Shown in pieces: positions 16,412 through 24,341 of a DNA stretch of 24,341 nucleotides. Position 1 is the stretch's first letter; each line of letters starts with the position of its first letter. Location: the NCBI GenBank assembly GCA_003427395.1, contig BFEA01000026.1:1921148-1945488 (forward strand), written 5' to 3'. The notes under the pieces were generated by a model. The model saw only the letters and a program-made list of their open reading frames with translations, searched no databases and was not told where the DNA came from. Both the position numbers and the translations under genes were made by a program. Origin of the DNA: Chara braunii. Its lineage: Eukaryota > Streptophyta > Charophyceae > Charales > Characeae.

Positions 16412-17180
16412 TACACTCATATTTGCAATCATGAAGTGACCCCGTGAATATTTATAATCAATCAAACCAACCAACTTGAGACAACCATGACGAATTCAGT
16501 GACACTTGTTTTTATCGCAAATTTGCAATCTTCTTTTCCATTTTCCCTTTCACCGACTGTCGGACTGTACGAGTTGAACAAGCGGTGTATGTTTCTTTCT
16601 TCCTTTCCCCCCCCCCCCGAAATTGCACTTTTATTAACAGTGCCCAGTGCCCAAGGCAATTACATCATCAGCACAATCAGCAACCAGGGACTCAGGGTTG
16701 TCCCGCCCCTCCAGGAGCTCAGAGCCCCGTCCCTGTATACACACTCGTCCCACTCTCAATCACGGCACAAGCGGTGTATGTTTCAAAAGTGCATGAAAGG
16801 TATAGTTTACTGGTGAGTGGTGGCTATGACTTGGGTACCAATTGCGTCATTGATAGAAAGCATCATTAAATAGAGCAAACTTAAGGTAAGTGTAGCATCT
16901 TCTTAATTAATTATTTATTAAACAAATTGAGTAGCGCATGAAAAAGAAAAAAGAGTAACGCTGTGAGAAATAGTGCATGGATTGCTGTTTTTTCTTTTTT
17001 TTTTTCCCCGCATATTGAACCATTCTAATCGTAAATGGTCTCTCATCCATTTTTCTTTCTTGATCCACAAACTCATTGATTGATTGAGTGAAATCTGAAA
17101 AAAAAGCATGCGTCGATCCTCAATGATTCCACTAAGTCATTTGCTAAATGAGTGTGACACTTGCTTTGATACATAGTTAA

Positions 17181-17250
17181 GAGGTCAACTGAGTGTTTTT
17201 TCCAAAAAAAAAAAAAAAAAAAAAAAAAAGAGGTCAACTGAGTGTTTTTT
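17181..17250 (+). mobile_element. Poly-A-only retroposon insertion with 21-bp duplication
   Basis: A 21-bp sequence starting GAGGTCAACTGAGTG stands at 17181-17201 and again, identical, at 17230-17250. Between them are only CC and 26 A. This is the product expected when target-primed reverse transcription copies little more than a poly-A tail. Confidence 0.85.
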
Positions 17251-17484
17251 GTCCTAAGCTTATTCAGTAGTGAACTTCACTAATATGAAGGACAGTGCAG
17301 CAAATTGATTGCAGTTATTCTTAGGAGTTTACTGGACTTACAAATTGTATTTTTAGGACGAGCATTGACGAGGTGTATATGATTATCATAGAAGTGGTAG
17401 CTATTTCATAATGTCAATCTTTCTCATCGCCCGTAATTCTGTAATTGTTACAAATTTGAGTTTAATTGACTTCTTTTATTTTCT

Positions 17485-17615
17485 ATCGACCTGGGCTACG
17501 TACCGGGACGCCCGAGTCACCTCGGTTGCCTGGGCGGCACGGCCGGGTAAGGGGCCGGAAAGGTCCCTGCAAAAAAGAGAAAAGAAAGATCCAAAAAAAA
17601 AAAAAAAAAAAGCGA
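17485..17615 (+). repeat. GC-rich repeat relative with A-rich tail
   Basis: CTGGGCTACGTACCGGGACGCCC resembles the left end of 15591-15848. It runs through CGGCACGGCCGGGTAAGG to an A-rich tail at 17572-17612. Confidence 0.5.
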
Positions 17616-17619
17616 CGTT

Positions 17620-18035
17620 ATCCATATCCGTTAGGCACACAAGTGGCATTCACGAGGTCGTGGGCTCCGTTCCTGCTGACCATCTGCGGCACTCTTGGTG
17701 CCAACCAACTGAGATAGTTGGCTTGCTCCCCCCATTCCGTATTGGCAGGGTCTTTGGCCATCACGGGTGTGGGTTGTGTGTGTGTGTGGGGGGGGGGTTG
17801 TGTGTGGTGTGTAGGAGAGTGCTGTCCATAGACACTGTGGTTACCTGATGGGGGCGGGGGAAGTAGGTGGGAGGCACAGCTACTGGCAAAATGCTCGGTC
17901 TTTGCGTTAGCCGCCCCTCCCCCCACTGGTGGCCGCACCCTACTCGCTGACCACCGCGGATTAAGGCGGGGGGCAACATGCATCTCCTTAATTGTGAGAT
18001 GTAGCTATGCTTGCAGGGGTCCCCTGTATAAGCTT
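17620..18035 (+). mobile_element. SINE-like element, second copy (degenerate)
   Basis: The body 17845-18035 aligns with 12200-12410: GGGAGGCACAG, ACTGGC, GCTCGGTC, and near the end GGTCCCCTGTATAA against GGTTCCCTGTAATA. The head has GAGGTCGTGGGCTCCGTTCC at 17652-17671, which resembles a mutated tRNA T-arm, without a clear A box. A G/T-rich run (17760-17812) has expanded in the middle. Confidence 0.45.
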
Positions 18036-18226
18036 AGAAGTAGTGGTAGGTATGTAGTGAAAGGTGAAATTGAGAGAAGAAATTGAAGAATATTATCTGA
18101 ATATAGCTTTTCGAAAGAAAACAAGAAAAAAACACTGGACAACTTTTAGGTAGGGTCAAATTGAAATTCCTTACAAAATCTTTTTTTTTTTTTTTCCTGA
18201 TTGAGCTTCTCTTTTTTCTTTTTGTT

Positions 18227-18926
18227 AGGGATAATTTGCAAAATACCCCCATAAGTTGAGATATATCCCAAAATAAAAGATATGGGTAGAGCGGAATGCC
18301 CCTCTGACAATTTTATTTTTTTTGTGAAATACCCCTGACGTTGGTTGGACTCCCATCTTTGCAATATACCCCTACCGGGTATCGTCCAACTTTGCAAAAT
18401 ACCCCAGTACTTGCCAACTTCTCCTAGGCGCTATTGGAAAAGGCCAAGGCCCAAAAGGGGAGGTCCAGATTGCAAAGTTGCACACCCGCCTGACAGGGGC
18501 ACAACACAAAGGTTTCGGTCAGAGGAAGAGAACAAGTGCAAAAAGCACTGGAACCCGTCGCGACAGGGATAACCCCGATTTGACCAGAATCATCCATAGA
18601 CGATCTTCACCCATAGATATGGCAGACCAACAATACCCATCAAGACCAGCAGTTGAAAGCTTCTGAGATAAGGGGAGGAGAAGAAGAGATAAGGGGGGAT
18701 GAAGAAGAGAGAAAGTTTGAGGGAGGTAGACGACGATCACACGATGTAGCGCAACGAATGAGACCTTCATCAAATAATAATGGAGCACAGAAGGCCTTCT
18801 GGCGATCGGCCCAACTTGAAAAGTTTCGGCCCAACTTGAAAAGGGCATTCCGCTCTACCCACATCTTTCAGGGGCATTTTGGCATATATATATCTCAACT
18901 TATGAGAGTATTTTGCAAATTATCCC
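18227..18926. mobile_element. 700-bp element with ~75-bp terminal inverted repeats
   Basis: The arm AGGGATAATTTGCAAAATAC... to GGGTAGAGCGGAATGCCC (18227-18302) is inverted at 18843-18926. CTTTTTG adjoins both ends and may be a duplication overlapping the termini. The interior repeats TTGCAAAATACCCC-like motifs at about 18236, 18323, 18358 and 18392, and has a 19-bp tandem CGGCCCAACTTGAAAAG at about 18808-18843. The interior open frames (75-109 codons) show no transposase motif. Long inverted ends suit a non-autonomous Mutator-like element. Confidence 0.8.
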
Positions 18927-18952
18927 TTTTTGAAATAAAACCAGAATGCAAG

Positions 18953-19070
18953 TACTAGGGGAGGTGATATCCGCATCCCCCCCGTAATAAGCGTTCCTGT
19001 TGCTCTAGTCTATTACTGGGGAGCCACAACTGCTGGAAAGCGGGTCCAGCGTCCCAATGAAATACATAGG
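18953..19070 (-). repeat. Dispersed repeat family R, inverted copy
   Basis: On minus it reads GGGACGCTGGACCCGCTTTCC, CTCCCCAGTAATAG and ends CACCTCCCCTAGTA, the same order as 10974-11071. Confidence 0.65.
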
Positions 19071-19171
19071 GAAAATTTAATCATGAATGGTACTGTGAAC
19101 CTTGACTGCCAGCTCAAAAATTAAAACTAAAATTAAAAGCCTCTTTTTAAGTTTTTTTTTTCTTTTTTTTT

Positions 19172-19219
19172 TTGGCCTGGCCAGGCAAGTGGGCCTGGGT
19201 AACTCTGGTAGCCTAGGTA
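19172..19219. repeat. Right end of the CTAGGCTACCAG element family
   Basis: GGCCTGGCCAGGCAAGTGGG and AACTCTGGTAGCCTAGGTA match the right end at 15808-15853. A T-rich stretch precedes it; the left end was not found. Confidence 0.7.
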
Positions 19220-19263
19220 TCAACCGTGCTTCCGTAATTGCCCCTGGAGATAACCGACCAATT

Positions 19264-19313
19264 GCCATCAAATGATTCACCACTCCGGGCCATCAAATGA
19301 TTCACCACTCCGG
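19264..19313 (+). repeat. 25-bp perfect tandem duplication
   Basis: Two identical units beginning GCCATCAAATGATTCACC stand at 19264-19288 and 19289-19313. Confidence 0.95.
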
Positions 19314-19319
19314 GGTCGA

Positions 19320-19960
19320 GGTCCCACAAGATTCACTCCCTCCTGCACACTCCCTGTCCCCTCTTACCCCTCTCCCTCATGCTAGGTTGTTCCCAAGGTG
19401 AAGAGGGGGGGGTGAGGGGAGGGGTGGGGGGGGGGTTGAGAGGGCGGAATTCTTTGGAACCTTGGCCCTGGAGGCAACAACAGGAACAGGTGCTCTCAAG
19501 TGGAGGCGACGTATCTTTCGTTTGATCCCACAACACCCCCACGACTGCAAGACTGGTTTGGAAAGGACAGAGGGGGGTGCAACCTGAAGGGGAGGGTAAA
19601 CTGCCGCTAGGACTTTGTCGATGGAATCTGGCCATATTTCTCGCCAAGCACTTCCAGGCAACAACTACCCCGAGTATATGTTATTATATTCGCACTACCA
19701 GGTAGGACTCTTTTGACTGAAAAATGTGGGGATAACAGGGAGATGTTAACTATCGGGGGGTCATTTCAGGTTGGGTACAATCGGCTCACGGGCATTTCAG
19801 GCCGTCCGATGTTAACTATCTCGGGGGGTCATTCTGTCCACAGAGGCAGTTAAAGCACCAATACTACTTCCTAAAGTTGTGCCCGATAACAAGCCACAAA
19901 AATATAGAAAACGTACGGGCCACTACAGGAGCGCCCAAATTCATCCGACTAGAAACGTTT
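19320..19960. other. Intergenic; short direct duplication
   Basis: GATGTTAACTATC followed by GGGGGGTCATT occurs at about 19742 and 19808. Minus-strand frames up to 104 codons are Pro/Ser-rich and unrecognised. Confidence 0.45.
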
Positions 19961-19994
19961 CAACGCTATTTTTTCCCGCGGCCAATGGGCGTCG

Positions 19995-20455
19995 TTAGGC
20001 AGTCCTCGGGGACGTGATTCCAAGGATTTTGTCTTCGTTCCACCTGTCCTCGGAGATGAAATCGGAAATGAAAATGTGAAAACACTCCGAGGACAAATCC
20101 TTGGGCTCCGAGGATTTCCCAGCCAAATCGTCCTCGGCTCCGAAGAACCTCGCGAGGTCTTTTGGGGCCCGAGGATCCATGTTTCACGAAGAGGAGAGGG
20201 CATGCACGTAGAGAGACGTTACAACCGAGAATTCGGATTGCAGCGGCACCCTATTTGCTGAAAGCCTGAAGCACAACTTTTTTTCTTTTCCTTTTTTTTT
20301 TTCCTTTTTTTATCTGACATTGCTCTGAGGATGAGTCCTAAAGCCAGTGCTCCAAGGATGAGTCTAACGAAGACGACAACACCCCTCAACTTTTCCGAGG
20401 ATTCATCCTCGGAGCCCAAGGATGGATGCCCTGAGGAGTGTCTAACGATGCCCAA
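19995..20455. mobile_element. Degenerate foldback rich in CCTCGGAG/CTCCGAGG motifs
   Basis: ATCCTTGGGCTCCGAGGAT at 20097-20115 has an exact inverse at 20405-20423. Related CCTCGG/CCGAGG motifs recur many times (for example about 20005, 20048, 20085, 20130, 20170 and 20395), and CCGAGGATTCATCCTCGG at 20395-20412 is a hairpin by itself. The many interleaved inverted copies suggest an old foldback element; ends are not defined. Confidence 0.5.
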
Positions 20456-20475
20456 TAGCCGGGCCGAGTACTGGT

Positions 20476-20508
20476 AGTACTGGTGGTTTAAACTTTAAAC
20501 CACCAGTA
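20476..20508. repeat. 33-bp near-perfect palindrome
   Basis: GTACTGGTGGTTTAAA, one C, then the exact inverse TTTAAACCACCAGTAC. Related single arms GTACTGGTGGTTTAA and GTACTGGTGCTTTAA occur at about 126 and 20665. Confidence 0.95.
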
Positions 20509-20559
20509 CACGGCCCCAGCCTTGCAGTCCGAAACTTGTCGCCACAAGAAAACGATGCC

Positions 20560-21600
20560 GAAACGTCAAACGCCACGCCCCCCGTTCATAAATTAGATCG
20601 GCGGTCGCGGTTTCGTTTCGCTCCTCCAGAATTCGAGGTGTCAGGCCCGCGGCCCAGCTGCCCATGTACTGGTGCTTTAACGGAGGCGCAAAAGTTCAGC
20701 GTTTTGTAAATGCTATTTATAAGGAAACCCAAAGGCCTTTTGAACCAAACTTGCCACCAAAACAATGGTCCAAAAAAAGACACCAAATTTGTCTCACACC
20801 AACCTTGAACTGAAACAAAAAAAAAAAACAGGCAAAACAAAAAATAAATAAATCAGGAATACAAAAAAATTGGCCAACAAATCATGTTTTCATCAGTATT
20901 ATACATGGTTGACCCAGTTAACCATGCGTCTGTCCAGCCGGCTCGGCCTCCTTTTTTTTTTCTTTTTTTTATTCAACTGCCCGGATTACGAACCTGGCTC
21001 TGTATTTGCAGCAGACTCATTTTCCAGTAGTACCCAGCTGGAAAACTTTGAGCATGATTCACCCTACAAGTGACTGCAAGCGCGAGCAGGGCCTCCCTGA
21101 GCAGCACACTCAAGCAACCCTCTGCACCAGGGGTCATTCCTGGTAGCCCCTAAGACTCTGCAAATGTCTGCATGCTGCCCAACCTGGCAGAGACAGGGGG
21201 CAGAAACTGAGTTCAGGCGTGCAGAGGGCCAATAGTGGGGTTGACGAGCCAGGGGTTGTGGGGTTGAATCGACGACCTCGGTCCACAACACCTGATCATT
21301 ATGACTGTGTCGATCCGGCAAATTGTCTGCTATAGGTTCATGATGACTGGCAGTTGTGCTGGGGGTCTAGAAAGTGAAAAAATAAAAGGGACAAAGGGGA
21401 TGACTGCAACTCGCAGGTCCAGTGGCGGAGCACCAGCTACCGGCTTCTACTGATCACAATACACCCTAATTATGATTGTATACAGGCTATCTTCTCATTG
21501 TGCTACAGTCATGACGAGGGTGCAAAACCATACGGGAAAAAAAAATAAAAAAAATCAAAAAAAGAAACAGGGGGAAAAAAAAAAGAAACAATGGATCCAG
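20560..21600. other. Intergenic, nothing recognised
   Basis: A/T homopolymer runs occur at about 20817-20830, 20952-20970 and 21535-21590. Frames up to 85 codons carry no recognisable domain. Confidence 0.45.
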
Positions 21601-21735
21601 CGGTAGAGAGGACAGGCTTGACATTGCAGGCGTACGGGCGGCAAGTCCCTCTTATGCTGATTCTTTATTTCTGACTGTTTTCCGATCGTTTGTCTTCGAC
21701 TCTTCGTAATCTACGGTCAGAAATTGAGAACTCGG

Positions 21736-21815
21736 GTTAGAAATTGAGGACTGGGGTTAGAAAATTATTACCTCAGTTAGAAATTGAGGACTGGGGTTAG
21801 AAAATTATTACCTCA
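21736..21815 (+). repeat. 40-bp tandem repeat, two perfect copies plus relatives
   Basis: The unit GTTAGAAATTGAGGACTGGG...ATTATTACCTCA occupies 21736-21775 and 21776-21815. Partial units flank it (21717-21735, 21816-21830 and 21853-21895). The array ends in GTGGGACCT beside the next foldback. Confidence 0.9.
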
Positions 21816-21906
21816 GTTAGAAACTGATGAGGAGGTGGAGAGAGACTATTATTGAGGACTGGGGTCAGAAATTGGGAACTCGGGTTCGAAACTGAGGTAA
21901 GTGGGA

Positions 21907-22080
21907 CCTGGGGTGAGGTCCCACCAGCAAAGATGATTGGATTGAACACCTGAATCTGGACTTGTTTGTGGAAAGGTGTAGACTGTCGAGATTGAACTGC
22001 TTCTCCGCATCTCTGCATAAAACATGTCCAGATTCAGGATATTTAGCCAACCCTCTTTGCTAGTGGGACCTCACCCCTGG
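21907..22080. mobile_element. Foldback MITE, family B, 174 bp
   Basis: CCTGGGGTGAGGTCCCAC...CTGAATCTGGAC at the left is inverted at the right (GTCCAGATTCAG...GTGGGACCTCACCCCTGG). It shares this arm with 23418-23591, which is the same length. Confidence 0.85.
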
Positions 22081-22211
22081 TCTCCGGAGGTGGAGAGGGC
22101 GAGGTGGAACTCTTTTTTTCGTTTTTTTTAGAAGAGACTATTATTAATTGGTCTTGCCAAAGGTGGGGGGGGAGTGCCCTGATATCCTCCTGGACCAATT
22201 TCATTCTGTAT

Positions 22212-22275
22212 ATGGGAAGCTGGACCCGTTTTCCAGCAGGTGATGCTCCCCACCAATAGATGGAGGCGCTCCCCA
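22212..22275 (+). repeat. Dispersed repeat family R, partial copy
   Basis: TATATGGGAAGCTGGACCCG, TTTCCAGCAGGTG and CTCCCCACCAATAGATGGAG match 13999-14060. Confidence 0.65.
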
Positions 22276-22400
22276 CGGTGTCTTCTCTTACCAGCTCCGC
22301 TAGCACTGGAGGGGGCGTTTTCCTATAATAAGAAAAAAGGGGGGGTGGGGGGGACAAAAAGCCAGGCAGGGTCTGAGCCCCTCAGAGCCTCTCTGACACA

Positions 22401-23027
22401 TAGGGTCTCGCTCCACTACTCTAGAAACCGGCCATTTCTTGAGCGCGGCACCGCCCCACTTACTCTAGACGCCAGGTCTGGAATTTGGGTTCTTGAGCTG
22501 TCAGTATCTACTCACGAAAATGGAGAGAATCCGTCGTCGCTCCACTACCTCATGAAACACACTCACGAAAATGCATTTCTTGAGTTGTCAGAACCTCCTC
22601 TCCCGTGGCACTCTTGATGATTCGAGAGCTCCCACCTGCAGCGGCGGAGGTTCAAGGGAGCCATCCAGGACCTTCGAAAGTTGAGCATTTTTATGGACCG
22701 CACCTGGAGTCTGGGCGGACAACAACGTGCTGGCAGTGTCGTGTAGTTCTCTCAAAGAGCGGTCTGACATCCGAGAGGCCTTCTTGAGTTTGACCTTCCA
22801 GAGTAAGGGCATCGCCACACCACTCTCTAAATGTGCAAAAAGGAGAATGAACTTGCTGCTAGAACATGTCCAGATGCGCCCGCCACATTTTTGTCTTTTC
22901 CCCCGACATTGGTGTGGCGAGCCCCTAAGTGGAGCGATGTTCTCTTTTTCAGTCGTTTCTAGAGTTTGATAGCTCTAGACTCACTCTCGAAAATCTTCGA
23001 GAGTCTAGAGTAGTGGAGCAAGACCCA
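22401..23027. mobile_element. ~627-bp element with family A-like ends
   Basis: TAGGGTCTCGCTCCACTACT at the left is inverted at the right (TCTAGAGTAGTGGAGCAAGACCC). The interior repeats ACTCACGAAAATG, CTCCACTAC and CTTGAG motifs and contains a separate family A element at 22806-22926. No transposase frame. Confidence 0.65.
22806..22926. mobile_element. Foldback MITE, family A, nested
   Basis: AGGGCATCGCCACACCA at the left pairs with TGGTGTGGCGAGCCCCT at the right. The interior AAATGTGCAAAA, AGAACATGTCCAGAT and CATTTTTGTCTTTT match 3949-4090. Confidence 0.65.
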
Positions 23028-23078
23028 TAGTCTGAATGATTTTGAGTCTTGCACGAAAACAAAAAAATGAAGGAAGAT

Positions 23079-23123
23079 GAGTGAAAACATTTTGAGTGAA
23101 AACATTTTGAGTGAAAACATTTT
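23079..23123 (+). repeat. 15-bp tandem repeat, three copies
   Basis: Three identical GAGTGAAAACATTTT units in a row. Confidence 0.97.
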
Positions 23124-23417
23124 CCTGATTTGTCAGATCAGTGGTGCAAACTACCTTATGACAATATATGGGCCTCGCTCCGCTACATACTAACACACTA
23201 CATGTGTCTGGACCATACTGTTCCCGAGATACATTCTGATTGACGATGCAACATTCAAATGTATCAGGACCATGCCAAGCCTAGATACATTGAAAGAGTT
23301 GTGTAGCAGATAGAAGCCGTATATCTTCATAAACAGCTGGCAGTGCCTGGTGAAGCGTAGAAAGGGGAGAGAGGGAGAAGAGGGCAACAAAAGAGGGCCA
23401 GTGATAGACTCGCTGAT

Positions 23418-23591
23418 CAGGGGCGCGGTCCCACTAGCAAAGAGGATTTGATTAAGCACCTGAATCTGGACGTCCTGTATGCGCAGATGCAGAAAATCAG
23501 ATCAATCGCGATTTTCAGCAACCTTTGCCGCAAGCACGTCCGGATGCAGGCGTTGAATCCAATCCTCTTTCCTAGTGGGACCTCACCTCAG
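23418..23591. mobile_element. Foldback MITE, family B, 174 bp
   Basis: CAGGGGCGCGGTCCCACTAG...CTGAATCTGGACG at the left is inverted at the right (CGTCCGGATGCAGG...CTAGTGGGACCTCACCTCAGG). Same length and arms as 21907-22080. Confidence 0.85.
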
Positions 23592-23646
23592 GAGGTGCAT
23601 GGCATCTTTTTCCGTCGCCCATCGCTCATATTTGGTTGATCAGTGT

Positions 23647-23770
23647 GGGCCTCGCTGCACTACTCTTGAAATGCACAAAAGCCAAAAAAATCATGGCCTT
23701 GTATCTTTCCATATTCTAGTGGAAGATTCACTCTCGTTTTGCACATTTCGAGAGTAGTGCAGCGAGGCCC
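23647..23770. mobile_element. Foldback MITE, family A, best-preserved copy, 124 bp
   Basis: GGGCCTCGCTGCACTACTCT...GAAATGCACAAAA (34 bp) is inverted at 23737-23770 with two or three mismatches. The centre ATCTTTCCATATTCTAGTGG recurs in 8665-8690 and, inverted, in 8384-8412. The flanks do not give a clear duplication; TA-like bases adjoin several family copies. Confidence 0.9.
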
Positions 23771-23779
23771 TATGACTAG

Positions 23780-24189
23780 TAAGAAGGGGGGGGGAGGGGG
23801 GGCCACAACAAATTTTGAAGAAAAAAAAGAAGAGTTAGTTGAGCCAGGGTGCAATGCCGTTGTTACACCTGTCAGCAATCGGTTTCACCCTACGACCCCC
23901 TGGCTTTGAATTTCTGCAGAGTGAATCTCTGTCATTTGCCTGAAAAGAGCCTTCTGGTTTCCTTTTCTCTTTCTGTTCTTCCCTTTTTTTTTTTTTTGTC
24001 CGCAAGAAGAGCCTTAAGTTTGTTAACTTTGTTTCTGTCTGTAATTTGAACCCATCATGGCAGTCCAAAAAGAGAATGAGCAATCATTCACCTACCATCT
24101 CCCCCAAAACAACTCACTCTCATTTTGACTGTACTGGGCCGTATACGTTCCCTGTCAGGATGACATGTTCAGGGGAAGATGATAGCGTC

Positions 24190-24190
<1 letters not shown>
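23780..24190. other. Intergenic, nothing recognised
   Basis: A G-rich run lies at 23785-23802 and a T run at 23981-23997. A short plus frame from ATG at 24058 (23 codons) has no support. Confidence 0.4.

Positions 24191-24191
<1 letters not shown>

Positions 24192-24231
<40 letters not shown>
24192..24231. repeat. (TG)20 microsatellite
   Basis: Twenty uninterrupted TG units. Confidence 0.98.
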
Positions 24232-24235
<4 letters not shown>

Positions 24236-24324
24236 ACGATATATATACGAAACAGTTTGTCACAGCCCCTCGTTTGTTGTCCTCTTCTCCCTCTCTGCCT
24301 ACGGTTTACCGGGCAGTTCTATTT

Positions 24325-24341
24325 GACGATATATATATATA
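24325..24341. repeat. (TA)n tract at window end
   Basis: TGACGATATATATATATA runs off the window; a shorter version (GACGATATATATAC) stands at 24236-24249. Confidence 0.9.

Larger units (their letters stand above)
15427..17470 (+). other. AT-rich, probable intron downstream of the bZIP exon
   Basis: It starts with a good donor GTATGT and stays AT-rich with three mobile insertions. I looked for a following exon continuing the leucine zipper (a Val-x-x-Leu start after an acceptor) and found none; candidate acceptors such as TTTTTAG at 17347-17353 lead into stop codons or unrelated sequence. Confidence 0.45.

Noticed and set aside
21717-21895. CRISPR-like array
   Set aside because: The units are direct tandem repeats without spacers of constant length, and the window is eukaryotic nuclear DNA.

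Overview
The window looks like repeat-rich nuclear DNA from a eukaryote with a large genome. I place it in the streptophyte (green plant) lineage, from a plant-type bZIP exon and a mitochondrial atp6 fragment of plant/streptophyte character. A charophyte alga or a non-seed plant would fit, but the sequence does not settle the species. I find no intact protein-coding gene: nearly every open frame runs across homopolymers, microsatellites or inverted repeats. The content is dense mobile-element debris: foldback (MITE-like) elements in several families, retroposed poly-A insertions, SINE-like units and simple repeats.

Layout. 1-1750: G-rich degenerate tandem repeats, with proline-rich frames surviving on the minus strand. 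3071-3207: a truncated U2 snRNA retrocopy inside a 21-bp target-site duplication. 3439-5000: a (CT)n tract and three foldback elements. 5000-7240: no recognisable gene, with GC-rich, ATC-repeat, pyrimidine-rich and AT-rich blocks. 7697-9812: two copies of a ~390-bp repeat on either side of a 1-kb foldback element, whose inner tandem unit holds an 82-codon uninterrupted mitochondrial atp6 fragment. 10482-10850: a poly-C-containing tandem repeat interrupted by a Tn5/Nextera adapter pair, which is a library artefact. 11926-12418: a tRNA-headed SINE-like unit. 13362-13614: a full-length U2 snRNA copy with a poly-A tail and a short target-site duplication.

14740-17470 is AT-rich and intron-like. 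It contains the one recognisable exon of a host gene, the basic region of a plant bZIP transcription factor (15351-15426, plus strand), in sequence loaded with small foldback elements and a poly-A insertion. 17480-19320 holds a second SINE-like body and a 700-bp long-TIR element. 19330-24341 has further foldback elements, one nested in another, short tandem repeats and a (TG)20 tract.

The parts do not form a pathway. The common thread is mobilisation: a LINE-type machinery (not itself present) retroposed snRNA and poly-A sequence, small inverted-repeat transposons inserted repeatedly, and mitochondrial DNA was captured once. I see no convincing new biological system. The items most worth checking are the atp6 capture site, the U2 retrocopies with their compensated stem-loop, the nested foldback with its empty-site paralogue, and the adapter artefact.
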